Shown here one piece after another: positions 14,160 through 23,356 of a stretch of DNA of 28,548 bases; within the stretch, counting starts at the first letter, position 1, and each line of letters begins with the position of its first letter. The translations under genes and the position numbers were made by a program. The notes beneath the pieces were generated by a model. It saw nothing but the letters and a program-made list of their open reading frames with translations. It was not told the origin of the DNA and ran no database searches. The stretch lies in the NCBI GenBank assembly GCA_002412865.1, contig DHVW01000002.1, positions 1 through 28,548 on the forward strand, written 5' to 3'. Origin of the DNA: Sulfurovum sp. UBA5198 (GTDB lineage Bacteria; Campylobacterota; Campylobacteria; Campylobacterales; Sulfurovaceae).

Positions 14160-16634
14160 TTATTCTTCGCTTGATTCTTCGTCTGTGAAATCATCTTCCG
14201 CATCAGCTTTTGTACATTTCGCGATACTAACTACGATGTCTTTATTCTCAACTTTTACTATTGTAACTCCAGATGCTGATCTACCTGTTTTTCGTATATC
14301 ATCTGTGTCTACTCTTATCATTTTACCAACACTGGTAAGACACATTAGGTCTTTATCCTCTTCTACAAAGAAAACTCCCACAACATCACCAGTTTTAGGT
14401 GCTAATTTCATAGAAATCACACCTTTCCCCGCTCTGCTTTGTTCTCTATATTCACTTGCAGTAGTCTGTTTGCCAAAGCCTTTTTCACTAATGATTAGTA
14501 TTTCATTATCATCTTCTTCTATTGTGGTAGCACCACATACAAAATCTTCTGCTATTTTGAATTTAATACCAGTCACACCCCTAGCTACTCTTCCTATTTC
14601 TCTTAGGTCATCAAGTTTGAATTTGATACACATACCTTTTTTGGTTGCCAAAAATAGCCATTTTGTTTTTGGTGTAGCTATTTGTGTCTCTACAAGCTCA
14701 TCATTCTCATCAAGATTAATGGCTCTTACACCATTACTTCTTATATTTGAATATTCAGATAGGTTAGTTCGCTTGACTATACCCTTTCTTGTAAAGAATA
14801 CTAGACTCTTATCTTCTGCAAAATCAGTTGTTGGGATAATTGCCATTATTTTCTCCTCAGCTTGGAGATTAATGAGATTTACAACCGCTTTGCCTTTTGC
14901 TGTACGACTACCTTCTGGTATTTTGTATACTTTGAGCCAGTATAATTGCCCCTTATCTGTCACAAATAGCAGAGTATCATGAGTATTAGATACAAAAAAT
15001 CTCTCTATAAAGTCATCATCATAAGTAGTAATAGCAATTTTGCCTTTACCACCTCTATTTTGTTTCTCATATTGCTTGACTGGAACTCGCTTGATATACC
15101 CTTTGTGAGTGATTGTTACAACCATTGGCTCGTTTGGTATCAAATCTTCTATGTCAATATCATCATAATCATCTATAATATCCGTTCGTCGCTCGAAGCT
15201 ATAACTATTACCAATTTCTACAAGTTCTGTACGAATAATACCATTAATCATATCTTCACTTTTTAGAACACTTTCAAGATGTGCAATAATTGCACGAAGT
15301 GCTGCTAATTCAGTCTCGATTTTTTCAATTTCAAGACCAGTAAGACGACGAAGTCTCATCTCTAAAATAGCTTTAGCTTGAATTTCAGATAGAGAGAATC
15401 TGGTCATTAGATTTTCTCTAGCTTCTGTATCGTCATTACTTGCTCTGATTATACGGATAACTTCATCAATATTATCAACAGCAATCTTTAGACCTTCTAA
15501 TATATGAGCTCTAGCTCTAGCTTTTTCAAGCTCAAATATAGTTCTTCTAATTACAACAGTTTTACGATGTCGCAAAAACAAATCAAGCAGTTCCATCAGA
15601 TTAAATACTTTTGGCTCTTTATTGGTAATAGCTAACATTATAATACCAAATGTCACTTGCATTTGTGTAGATTTAAAGAGATTATTAAGCACTATTTCAC
15701 TCATGGCCTCTCGTTTTAGCTCGATTACAACTCTGATACCCTCACGGTCGGATTCATCTCGTAGCTCAGAAATTCCTTCTATATGTTTATCTTTTACAAG
15801 TTGTGCTATATTTTCTATAAGTCTAGATTTATTTACTTGATATGGAAGCTCATCGATAATAATTATCTCTTTATTTCCTTTTTGCTCTATATGGGTTTTT
15901 GATCTTACCTTGATACGACCTCTACCTGTTTCATAAGCTTCTGTGATGCCTTTGCGTCCAAAAATTGTACCACCCGTTGGGAAATCAGGACCTTTAATAA
16001 TATTCATAAGATCAGAAATGGTAGTATCATTGTTATCTATGCGATATATTAATGCTTCTATAAGTTCATCTAATCTATGGGGAGGTATATTTGTGGCCAT
16101 ACCAACTGCTATTCCTGAGCTACCATTTAATAGTAGATTTGGAATACGACTAGGCATAACATCAGGCTCTTTCATACTATCATCATAGTTTGGTACAAAA
16201 TCAACAGTATCTTTATCTAAATCAGCTAGTAGCTCTTCGGCTATTTTTGTCATTCTAGCTTCGGTATATCTCATTGCAGCTGCACTATCGCCATCTACTG
16301 AACCAAAGTTTCCTTGACCATCTACAAGCGGAGCTCTCATAGCAAAATCTTGAGCCATACGAACTAAAGCGTCATAAACTGAATTATCACCATGTGGATG
16401 ATATTTACCGATAACATCACCTACTATACGAGCTGATTTTTTGTATGCACTTCTATAGCCAAGGCTAAGCTCGTGCATTGCAAATAATATTCGTCTATGA
16501 ACTGGCTTTAGACCATCTCTAGCGTCTGGCAAAGCACGACCAATAATAACACTCATTGAGTAGTCAAGATAACTAGCTTTAACGCTATCTTCTATCAGTA
16601 CCTCTTCGGTATTTCCCTTGAATAGATTACTCAT
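14160..16634 (-). CDS. gyrA: DNA gyrase subunit A
   Basis: Breakage-reunion subunit of gyrase, which negatively supercoils DNA with GyrB. The 824 residues are the normal length. The catalytic tyrosine is Y123 (AAAMRYTEAR). The quinolone region reads HPHGDNSVYD at 79-88; Asn at the Ser83-equivalent is also the native residue in Helicobacter. The GyrA box that wraps DNA is present as QNRGGKG at 525-531, which separates it from ParC. The C-terminal tail is acidic. AAAAGGGG just before the ATG is a strong ribosome site. It is the probable first gene of the gyrA-asd-UPF0114-hemE block. Confidence 0.98.
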   Translation of the reverse strand: MSNLFKGNTEEVLIEDSVKASYLDYSMSVIIGRALPDARDGLKPVHRRILFAMHELSLGYRSAYKKSARIVGDVIGKYHPHGDNSVYDALVRMAQDFAMRAPLVDGQGNFGSVDGDSAAAMRYTEARMTKIAEELLADLDKDTVDFVPNYDDSMKEPDVMPSRIPNLLLNGSSGIAVGMATNIPPHRLDELIEALIYRIDNNDTTISDLMNIIKGPDFPTGGTIFGRKGITEAYETGRGRIKVRSKTHIEQKGNKEIIIIDELPYQVNKSRLIENIAQLVKDKHIEGISELRDESDREGIRVVIELKREAMSEIVLNNLFKSTQMQVTFGIIMLAITNKEPKVFNLMELLDLFLRHRKTVVIRRTIFELEKARARAHILEGLKIAVDNIDEVIRIIRASNDDTEARENLMTRFSLSEIQAKAILEMRLRRLTGLEIEKIETELAALRAIIAHLESVLKSEDMINGIIRTELVEIGNSYSFERRTDIIDDYDDIDIEDLIPNEPMVVTITHKGYIKRVPVKQYEKQNRGGKGKIAITTYDDDFIERFFVSNTHDTLLFVTDKGQLYWLKVYKIPEGSRTAKGKAVVNLINLQAEEKIMAIIPTTDFAEDKSLVFFTRKGIVKRTNLSEYSNIRSNGVRAINLDENDELVETQIATPKTKWLFLATKKGMCIKFKLDDLREIGRVARGVTGIKFKIAEDFVCGATTIEEDDNEILIISEKGFGKQTTASEYREQSRAGKGVISMKLAPKTGDVVGVFFVEEDKDLMCLTSVGKMIRVDTDDIRKTGRSASGVTIVKVENKDIVVSIAKCTKADAEDDFTDEESSEE

Positions 16635-16662
16635 TAAACCCCTTTTGAAACAAAATTACATT

Positions 16663-16668
16663 ATTATA
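16663..16668 (-). promoter_or_regulatory. Predicted -10 box of gyrA
   Basis: TATAAT on the minus strand, 28 bases before the gyrA ATG. No convincing -35 is present, which is usual for sigma-70 promoters in Campylobacterota. Confidence 0.5.
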
Positions 16669-16692
16669 TCTAATAGAGGCTTAAATGGGCTA

Positions 16693-17010
16693 TTAGCTAG
16701 TCATAATGTCATAAATTCTACTTATTTTATTGCTCATTTGTAAAATACTCATATTTCTGCCCTCTCTAAGGAACTCTTTACCATCTAAAAATAGAATCAT
16801 TGTAGGTACACTAAATACACTAAAACTTGAAGCTATCTCAATATTTTCATTGGCATCTAAAAACACTTGTTCTATTAAAGGGAAATCAATACTAAAAAGC
16901 TCTTTTATTTTTGGTCTCAAAGCGTGACAGACTCCACAGTTTTCACCTGAAAAATATATCATTACTCCAAGGTCATTTTTAATTTTTAATTCTATCTCTT
17001 CTATGTTCAA
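16693..17010 (-). CDS. Thioredoxin-like protein
   Basis: A 105-residue cytoplasmic thioredoxin-fold protein. The redox motif is C25-G-V-C28, and the cis-proline segment SVPTMILFLDGKE is in place. The CGVC centre is not the CGPC of classical thioredoxin, so its redox potential and partners may differ. The start is TTG at 17010 with AAGGA six bases upstream; no ATG gives a complete fold. It lies 12 bases after selO and is surely co-transcribed with it. Confidence 0.88.
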   Translation of the reverse strand: MNIEEIELKIKNDLGVMIYFSGENCGVCHALRPKIKELFSIDFPLIEQVFLDANENIEIASSFSVFSVPTMILFLDGKEFLREGRNMSILQMSNKISRIYDIMTS

Positions 17011-17022
17011 AAATTATCCTTT

Positions 17023-18459
17023 TTATGAGCTACAGCTTAATTTTTTGTTTTTAAATATCTCTGGAGTAGCTTCCGAATATCTCTCAAGCTCTGTATGTTC
17101 ATCAAATGGATTCTTTGCTATCTCAAATAGTGCCTCAACAATACTGAAATCTCCATTTTTAGCTGCATCAATCGCTTCTTGTAAAATATAATTTTTCAAA
17201 ACAATTTTTGGATTAGTCATAAGCATTTTAATATGTCTTTTGTCTGTTGTGGTTTGATTCTTGGTTAATCTAACATCATATTTATCTAGCCAATCATTCA
17301 TTGGTGTATGATATAGGCATAGTTTTAAAATATCTTCCCTGTCACCATAATATCTACTAAGCGTTCTAAAGAATAGTGTATAATCCACACTAAGTCCTTG
17401 CATAACACCAAGAAGATGTGAAATAAGCTCTGTATCTCCATCAATTATTTCATCAAATCCAAGTTTATTTCCCATAAGCATATTGAATTCATCTTTAAAT
17501 ATTTTATTATAGCCCTCCAGAGTTTTTTTCATCTCATTAATATCTGTTAGTGGAGCTAAAGCATGAGCTAAAGCTGCTAGATTCCACATACCAATTTCTG
17601 GCTGATTTCCAAAGCTATATCGCCCATGGCTATCAGTATGATTACATATATAACCACTATCGTAATCATCTAAAAACGCATATGGACCATAATCAAGCGT
17701 AAGACCAGCAATAGACATATTATCCGTATTCATAACACCATGGTTAAAGCCAACACTTTGCCAAGCAGCCATTAGTTTGGCTGTTTTTTCTACTACTTCA
17801 CCAAACATTAATTGATATTTATCAGTTTCATTGCTTAAATGTGGATACGATTCATCTATCGCATAATCTGCTACTGCTTTTAACTCATCTGGTCGTTTAT
17901 TGTGTGCAAAATACTCTAAAGTGCCAAATCGTATCCATGATGGAGATACACGCAATACTATTGAACCTTTTTCCCAATCTTCTCTGTATACATCTTGTCT
18001 TGAGCCTATAATACCTAAAGCTCTAGTCGTTGGAATACCAAGTCCATACATTGCTTCACTCATTAGATACTCTCTGATTGATGAGCGAAGAACAGCCCTG
18101 CCATCCCCACTTCTAGAATAGAGCGTAGGTCCAGCACCTTTGAGTTGTAAGTGTTGATTGTTGATTGTACCAATATTGATGGCTCTACCATCACCTAGCC
18201 TCTCCACAAAATAACCAAATTGATGACCTGCATAGCAAGTTGCAAATGTATCGCTTCCTTCCATTGCGTAGCTACCATTTATGAGCTTTACAAATTCGGT
18301 ATTTTCAAGTTCGTCTATATCTATATCAAGCTCTTTGGCAAAGTCAATATTTGCATGAATTGGGAATGGGTTATTTAGTGGAGATGGTTTTACTCTATCG
18401 TAGCAGAGTTTTGGTAGGTTTAAATATGGGTTTGTTAGTTTTATTTCATTTAATTTCAT
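17023..18459 (-). CDS. selO: Protein adenylyltransferase SelO (YdiU family pseudokinase)
   Basis: A pseudokinase-fold enzyme that transfers AMP from a flipped ATP onto Ser, Thr or Tyr of target proteins; in E. coli it acts on redox proteins (established for the family). The 478 residues carry the family motifs LGDGRA (88-93), LQLKGAGPT (104-112), RAVLRSSIREYL (121-132), and the active-site stretch HGVMNTDNMS (240-249) followed by LDYGPYAF (255-262). The C-terminus ends SCSS, keeping the conserved regulatory cysteine that is Sec in animal homologues; here it is an ordinary TGT codon. It is followed after 12 bases by a thioredoxin-like gene. Confidence 0.96.
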   Translation of the reverse strand: MKLNEIKLTNPYLNLPKLCYDRVKPSPLNNPFPIHANIDFAKELDIDIDELENTEFVKLINGSYAMEGSDTFATCYAGHQFGYFVERLGDGRAINIGTINNQHLQLKGAGPTLYSRSGDGRAVLRSSIREYLMSEAMYGLGIPTTRALGIIGSRQDVYREDWEKGSIVLRVSPSWIRFGTLEYFAHNKRPDELKAVADYAIDESYPHLSNETDKYQLMFGEVVEKTAKLMAAWQSVGFNHGVMNTDNMSIAGLTLDYGPYAFLDDYDSGYICNHTDSHGRYSFGNQPEIGMWNLAALAHALAPLTDINEMKKTLEGYNKIFKDEFNMLMGNKLGFDEIIDGDTELISHLLGVMQGLSVDYTLFFRTLSRYYGDREDILKLCLYHTPMNDWLDKYDVRLTKNQTTTDKRHIKMLMTNPKIVLKNYILQEAIDAAKNGDFSIVEALFEIAKNPFDEHTELERYSEATPEIFKNKKLSCSS

Positions 18460-18508
18460 AATTGCATTTTACATATTACGGCTTTGAACAGACTTAAGTC
18501 AAAATAGA

Positions 18509-18514
18509 TATAAT
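18509..18514 (+). promoter_or_regulatory. Predicted -10 box of yebC
   Basis: TATAAT 33 bases before the yebC ATG. A TTGAAC lies 19 bases upstream, too far for an ideal -35. The divergent selO start is 50 bases away. Confidence 0.45.
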
Positions 18515-18547
18515 ATTGTCAATAATTTACACTAAGGATATATAAGT

Positions 18548-19285
18548 ATGGGTAGAGCGTTTGAATATCGTAAAGCTTCAAAATTAAAGAGATGGGGGAA
18601 TATGTCAAGAGTATTTCCAAAATTTGCTAAGATAATAACAATGGCAGCGAAAGATGGTGTACCTGACCCTGATATGAATGCAAAACTTCGTACGGCGATA
18701 CTAAATGCAAAAGCTCAAAATGTACCAAAAGATGTCATCGATAATGCAATAAAAAGAGCAAGCGGCAAAGATGCTGTGGATATAAAAGAGATTAGATATG
18801 AGGCAAAAGGACCATATGGAGTCCAAATGATAGTCGAGTGTGCTACTGATAATCATACTAGGACAGTTGCTAATGTAAAAGCAATTATGGTTCGAAATAA
18901 AGCCGAAATGCTTACAAGTGGGGCATTAGATTTTATGTTTACACGCAAGTCTGTATTTGTTTTTGATAAAATTGAAGGTATGGATATTGAGGAGCTTGAA
19001 TTAGAGCTTATTGACTTTGGACTTGAAGAGATTGAAGAAGATATAGAAGCTCTTGAAAATGGAGATGATAAACCAATATTTAGAATTTATGGTGATTTTA
19101 CCTCTTTTGGTGAGCTTAGTAAAGCACTAGAAGAGAAGAAAATTGAAGTAACAAAAGCAACTTTAGAGTTCATCCCAAATACGCCAATCGAGATAACAGA
19201 AGAGCAAATGAATGATGTTGAAGTTTTGATTGATAAACTTGAAGATGATGAAGATGTGCAGGTAGTTTATACTAACTTAGCGTAA
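18548..19285 (+). CDS. YebC/PmpR family protein (ribosome-stalling relief or transcription factor)
   Basis: A 245-residue acidic cytoplasmic protein with the standard three-domain YebC layout. The N-terminal helical domain (1-80) reads KRWGNMSRVFPKFAKII and ends in PKDVIDNAIKRASG. Next comes YEAKGPYGVQMIVECATDNHTRT, then the long acidic domain containing FTRKSVFVFDK. YebC proteins were described as transcription regulators and more recently as translation factors at proline-rich stalls. Either may apply. The start MGRAFEYRK is the family start, with AAGGA nine bases upstream. It is in one unit with the methyltransferase 13 bases downstream. Confidence 0.95.
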   Translation: MGRAFEYRKASKLKRWGNMSRVFPKFAKIITMAAKDGVPDPDMNAKLRTAILNAKAQNVPKDVIDNAIKRASGKDAVDIKEIRYEAKGPYGVQMIVECATDNHTRTVANVKAIMVRNKAEMLTSGALDFMFTRKSVFVFDKIEGMDIEELELELIDFGLEEIEEDIEALENGDDKPIFRIYGDFTSFGELSKALEEKKIEVTKATLEFIPNTPIEITEEQMNDVEVLIDKLEDDEDVQVVYTNLA

Positions 19286-19298
19286 AAGGATAAATTGA

Positions 19299-19913
19299 AT
19301 GACTGAAAAAAAAGACCTATTTGAGAATAAATCAAAAAATTGGGACATGAGTAGCCTGAGAGTGCAAAATGCTAAAGAAATAGCTGATGTAATATTGAAA
19401 AATATTAAACTCGCATCAAATGCCAAAGTCATGGATTTTGGTGCTGGTACTGGATTATTGTCGTATTTTATTGCTCCTGCTGTTGGTGAAATAGTAGCTG
19501 TTGATAATTCTCCATCAATGTTAGATGAATTTAGAGCAAAACAAGATGAATTTGCATGTGATACGGATGTCCTACTGTTGGATTTAACAACACATGATAT
19601 TGACACTAAATTTGATGCAATAATCTCATCTATGACTATTCATCATGTGCAAGATATTAAACTAATACTGGCTAAATTTTATTCAATGCTAAGTAGTGGT
19701 GGCTATATAGGTATAGCTGATTTGGATAGTGAAGACGGTTCATTTCATGACGATAATGAAGGAGTATTTCACTTTGGATTTGACAGAGATGAGCTAGCAA
19801 AAATAGCAACTGAAATTGGCTTCAAAGATATTAAATTTGAAACTGCCAATGAGATAAAAAAACCAAATGCTACATATAGTGTTTTTTGTATGACGGCTAG
19901 AAAAGATATCTAA
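19299..19913 (+). CDS. Class I SAM-dependent methyltransferase
   Basis: A 204-residue Rossmann-fold methyltransferase. Motif I is VMDFGAGTGLL (44-54), the acidic residue of strand 2 is AVDNSPSML, and the post-motif reads FDAIISSMTIHH. The C-terminal part, with GYIGIADLDSEDGSFH, resembles UbiE/Methyltransf_11 proteins of small-molecule type. The substrate is not evident. AAGGAT precedes the ATG. The 3' end overlaps the convergent small gene by 4 bp. Confidence 0.88.
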   Translation: MTEKKDLFENKSKNWDMSSLRVQNAKEIADVILKNIKLASNAKVMDFGAGTGLLSYFIAPAVGEIVAVDNSPSMLDEFRAKQDEFACDTDVLLLDLTTHDIDTKFDAIISSMTIHHVQDIKLILAKFYSMLSSGGYIGIADLDSEDGSFHDDNEGVFHFGFDRDELAKIATEIGFKDIKFETANEIKKPNATYSVFCMTARKDI

Positions 19914-20122
19914 GATAGCTCTTTTTGTGCTAATTTTTCTGCCATTTTGATACTATCTAGTGCATTTAAAAGTATTTTTTTGGCACTTACTATTGGCTTC
20001 ATATAGATATTTGTATGCTTTTTATCTATTTTTTCATCCATTACACACTCCATGGCATTTCGCTCTAGCTCTGCTAACATTTTATTAATTTTGTCTTCTA
20101 TAAATTGGATATTGATTGACAT
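19910..20122 (-). CDS. Small hypothetical protein
   Basis: A 70-residue helical, charged protein with no membrane segment and no family I recognise. The ATG at 20122 has AAGG seven bases upstream, inside the end of mog. A GTG one codon earlier is possible but too close to that site. It begins two bases after the mog stop, so it is the last gene of the dsbD-mog operon, and it ends convergent with the methyltransferase with a 4-bp overlap. Confidence 0.65.
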   Translation of the reverse strand: MSINIQFIEDKINKMLAELERNAMECVMDEKIDKKHTNIYMKPIVSAKKILLNALDSIKMAEKLAQKELS

Positions 20123-20124
20123 CA

Positions 20125-20652
20125 CTAAGCCTTCGGTCTAAATATTTTGATATTTTCACTATTAGCTTCCATGTAGCTACCACCAATAAGATCAATACAA
20201 TATGGAACAGCAGGGAATACAGCATCAAGACACTCTTTTATTGACTTTGGTTTACCTGGAAGATTTATTATTAGAGATTTATCACATATGCCAGCAGTTT
20301 GACGAGAAAGTATTGCTGTCGGTACAAATGCCAGACTAACCGCCCTCATTTGCTCCCCAAATCCTGGTAGAAGTTTTTGGCATACAGCTTCGGTTGCTTC
20401 AGTGGTGACATCTCTAATGGCTGGACCTGTACCTCCTGTAGTTACTATTAAATCACAGTTGATATTAGCAAGTTCTTTTAGCGTATCTTCTATTATGTTT
20501 TGTTCATCAGGTATACATCTGTATTCATATTCGCATTCATTAAGTAGATATTCGCCCATGACATCTATTATTGCTTTGCCTGAGATATCTTCATAGATTC
20601 CAGCCGATGCCCTATCACTTGTAGTCACTACGCCTATTTTTATTTTATCCAC
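20125..20652 (-). CDS. mog: Molybdopterin adenylyltransferase (Mog type)
   Basis: Adenylates molybdopterin before metal insertion in molybdenum cofactor synthesis. The 175-residue MoaB/Mog fold has TTSDRASAG near the start, the signature TTGGTGPAIRDVT in the middle, and INLPGKPKSIKECLDAV towards the end. Mog and MoaB are hard to separate by sequence alone; the length and the DRASAG text favour Mog. It lies 25 bases after the CvfB-like gene. Confidence 0.93.
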   Translation of the reverse strand: MDKIKIGVVTTSDRASAGIYEDISGKAIIDVMGEYLLNECEYEYRCIPDEQNIIEDTLKELANINCDLIVTTGGTGPAIRDVTTEATEAVCQKLLPGFGEQMRAVSLAFVPTAILSRQTAGICDKSLIINLPGKPKSIKECLDAVFPAVPYCIDLIGGSYMEANSENIKIFRPKA

Positions 20653-20677
20653 TATTTCTCTTTTGTTTTATTTTAAA

Positions 20678-21523
20678 TTATAATTTGAGAGCTATCTCTT
20701 TTTCTGTCAATATTATCTTATCATCGTCAATTAATTCTGTTAGTGCTTTTTTAAAACTTTTTTTACTCATTCCAAAAGTTTCATAAATCTCTTTAGCATC
20801 ACTTTTGTACGTGAAAGGCATTACACCATTATTGATACTAAGTTCATCAAGTACCTTTTGGCTTGAGTCTTCAGTTGTAATTTTGGTACTTGCTAGCAAA
20901 CAATCTAGTTTGCCATCTTTTCGTACATTTTTAATAGTTCCATCTTTTGTTTCTCCAATATTCAAAGGTTCAAAAATCTCACTATCAAATAGCATTCCCT
21001 CAAATTTACCATCAACAATCACTTTGTATCCAAGTGGTGTTTTTGCAATTATGAACATTTTGACTGCTTGTGCTGGATAGATGCCGGTCATATCAGTTGA
21101 GAGCCATTTTCCTATCTTTTGTGTTCCATACAATCTGCCCGTCTGTTCATCTAGGCAAACCCGCAAAATATACCATTTGCCGATATTAAAATACTCTTTT
21201 TGGTCTCCAAGTGGCACAAGCAAATCTTTTGGTAGACCCCAATCTATAAAAGCCCCATATGATTTATAATCCACCACCTTGAAATATCCATATTCTCCAA
21301 GCATAGCCTTTGGACGCAAAGTTGTAGCAACTATTCTATCTTCAGAATCTGTATATAAAAAGACATCAATAATATCATCAATCTGCAAAGTGTCATAAGC
21401 GTAAGCATTTGGCAAAAGAACTTCCTTTGCATCTTTGGCTTCCAAATAAAGACCAAAGTCTGTATCTCTAGCAACTCTTAGAGTATTTACAACCCCTACT
21501 TTTAGTGTCTCGTCAATACTCAT
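20678..21523 (-). CDS. CvfB-like S1 RNA-binding protein
   Basis: A 281-residue cytoplasmic protein with a tandem of S1-like OB domains. The first begins VGVVNTLRVARDTDFGLYLEA, a clear second one is FKVVDYKSYGAFIDWGLPKDLLVP (about 82-105), and a third lies near 150-210. A C-terminal winged-helix segment reads YETFGMSKKSFKKALTELID (about 246-265). This order matches the CvfB/YitL family, an RNA-binding regulator in Gram-positive bacteria. Its role here is unknown. Its ATG overlaps the dsbD stop as ATGA. Confidence 0.88.
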   Translation of the reverse strand: MSIDETLKVGVVNTLRVARDTDFGLYLEAKDAKEVLLPNAYAYDTLQIDDIIDVFLYTDSEDRIVATTLRPKAMLGEYGYFKVVDYKSYGAFIDWGLPKDLLVPLGDQKEYFNIGKWYILRVCLDEQTGRLYGTQKIGKWLSTDMTGIYPAQAVKMFIIAKTPLGYKVIVDGKFEGMLFDSEIFEPLNIGETKDGTIKNVRKDGKLDCLLASTKITTEDSSQKVLDELSINNGVMPFTYKSDAKEIYETFGMSKKSFKKALTELIDDDKIILTEKEIALKL

Positions 21524-23262
21524 TTATTCTCCATCTCTTTTATATGATTTACCATTTTATCTGGAGCAATAAAGCCTGTGATTGTTTTATTATTTAAATA
21601 CTCTCCATTTTTGTCAAAAAATAGAATATTTGGTGTTCCAAATACTTTAAAATGAGCTAATATTTTTTGGTCATCTTCACTGTTTGCTGTTAAGTCTACT
21701 GTTATAAATTTATAATTTTTCATAGCTTCTTTAACTGCAGGATTAGGAAATGTAATAAGTTCAAGCTCTTTACAAGATGTACATGACTCTTTTGTAAAAT
21801 CAACTATGACAGGCTGTTTAGCATCTTTTATTTCATTTATAAGTCTATCAACTGAATATCCCATATGACTTTTATCGCTTATTGCTTGTATGTCTGCTTT
21901 GTTTTCAAAAGGTTTCATAAGAGATGAAGCCCCATTAAATGCACCATATGCCCATATTAGACCCACTATTGTTATCATACTAGCAAGTATTACGCTAAAT
22001 GCTTTTGCACCAAAAGATTTAAATGTTTTTATAGATTTAAATAATGCGAACGCTGAACCAAGAGCTAGAATTGACCATAAAATCATATTAACCATATCAG
22101 GTAATATTCTACCAAGCATCATAAGTGCAATAGCTAACATCATTACACCAAAGAACCTACTAACTATATTCATCCATCCGCCAGCACGAGGCATAAATTT
22201 ACCAGCACCAAGCCCTATAAGCAGTAGTGGAACACCCATTCCTATGCTCATCACAAATAAAGCAACACCACCTAATAATGCATTGCCAGTTTGGGATATA
22301 AAGAGTATCGCACCGCCAAGAATTGGTGCTACACATGGACCTACGATAAGAGCTGAGAGAACACCCATAATTGCCGTTCCAAATATTCCCTTGCCTTGTG
22401 CATTATCGCTAATACCTGATAGTTTAGTTTGCCAAGATGACGGTAGTCCAATCTCATAATATCCAAAAAGTGAAATAGCCAATGCCACAAAGACACCAGC
22501 AAATGCTACGAGTACCCATGGATTTTGCATTGCCGCACTCATATCAAATCCAATCAAGCCAGCAATAATTCCAACAACAGCGTATGTTAATGCCATTGCT
22601 ACGACATATGCCAAAGATATCATAAATGTTTTAGCCATGCTTGGTTTTATATCATTACTAGATTGCGAAACAAGGATTGATGATAAGATAGGTACCATTG
22701 GGAAAATACAAGGCGTTAGTGCCATTAAAAGACCACCTATAAAAAATAGTAAAAGTACAAAACCAAAACTTTCACCTGATATTGCACCAGCTATATCTTT
22801 TATACTTGTACTTTGTGATAGTTGTGATAGTTTGTTTCCAATACCTTTGTTTACAGTATCGCTTGTTAAAGGAAATTTTTTATTTATTGGAGAATAACAT
22901 ATGCCAGCTTTTGAACAACCTTCAAATGCAACCTCTAGCTCATTTGCACCATCTAACATATCTTTTGGGATTGTAACTTCAAGCTTGTTGGTAAAAATAT
23001 TTTCATTATGAAATTTTATAGATGTAGGAAGAACTGGCTTTATCTCTTTGCCTGATATTTTGAATTTGAGTGAATCTTGATAAATATATATATCATTTTC
23101 TAGAGTGATTTGTACTATTGTATCTTTTGTATCATTGTTATCGACAACTGATACTTTGAATGCATCTTCAGGTTTTACAAACGACGGCTGAGTTACATTT
23201 CCAAAACCTTCACCTAACAGTATATTTGTTATTAATGCAAATAATATAATTAGTTTTTTCAC
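21520..23262 (-). CDS. dsbD: Thiol:disulfide interchange protein DsbD
   Basis: Carries electrons from cytoplasmic thioredoxin across the inner membrane to periplasmic reductases. A signal peptide (MKKLIILFALITNILLG) leads to the periplasmic alpha domain with the Cys pair C116 and C122. The eight-helix membrane domain holds C185 (ALTPCIFPMVP) and C310 (IVGPCVAPILG). A C-terminal thioredoxin-like gamma domain has C494-T-S-C497. All six redox cysteines are present and the length (580) is normal. I chose the GTG at 23262: it has AAGG six bases upstream and starts a clean signal peptide. The TTG at 23277 would add RCIV before it. A TATAAT lies at 23318-23313 on the same strand. Confidence 0.95.
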   Translation of the reverse strand: MKKLIILFALITNILLGEGFGNVTQPSFVKPEDAFKVSVVDNNDTKDTIVQITLENDIYIYQDSLKFKISGKEIKPVLPTSIKFHNENIFTNKLEVTIPKDMLDGANELEVAFEGCSKAGICYSPINKKFPLTSDTVNKGIGNKLSQLSQSTSIKDIAGAISGESFGFVLLLFFIGGLLMALTPCIFPMVPILSSILVSQSSNDIKPSMAKTFMISLAYVVAMALTYAVVGIIAGLIGFDMSAAMQNPWVLVAFAGVFVALAISLFGYYEIGLPSSWQTKLSGISDNAQGKGIFGTAIMGVLSALIVGPCVAPILGGAILFISQTGNALLGGVALFVMSIGMGVPLLLIGLGAGKFMPRAGGWMNIVSRFFGVMMLAIALMMLGRILPDMVNMILWSILALGSAFALFKSIKTFKSFGAKAFSVILASMITIVGLIWAYGAFNGASSLMKPFENKADIQAISDKSHMGYSVDRLINEIKDAKQPVIVDFTKESCTSCKELELITFPNPAVKEAMKNYKFITVDLTANSEDDQKILAHFKVFGTPNILFFDKNGEYLNNKTITGFIAPDKMVNHIKEMENK

Positions 23263-23356
23263 GATGCACCTTTTCAAGCTTTAAGCTTATTGTAGTATAA
23301 ATTATTAAGTGCATTATACACAATAACTACAAATGAAATATTAATAAAGGTAATAA

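Noticed and set aside
13675..14982. A 435-codon plus-strand open frame opposite asd and gyrA
   Set aside because: It lies wholly antisense to two certain genes, is rich in Ser, Leu and Ile as mirror frames are, and shows no family motif.
16371..16400. Asn at the Ser83-equivalent of GyrA as a quinolone-resistance mutation
   Set aside because: Asn at this place is the normal residue in relatives such as Helicobacter pylori, so it is not evidence of acquired resistance.
17023..17040. A selenocysteine at the SelO C-terminus
   Set aside because: The conserved position is a TGT cysteine codon; there is no in-frame TGA before the TAA stop.
23276..23290. Doubled AAGCTT sites upstream of dsbD as a regulatory repeat
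   Set aside because: Only two short overlapping hexamers with no spacing logic to the promoter; chance is a sufficient explanation.
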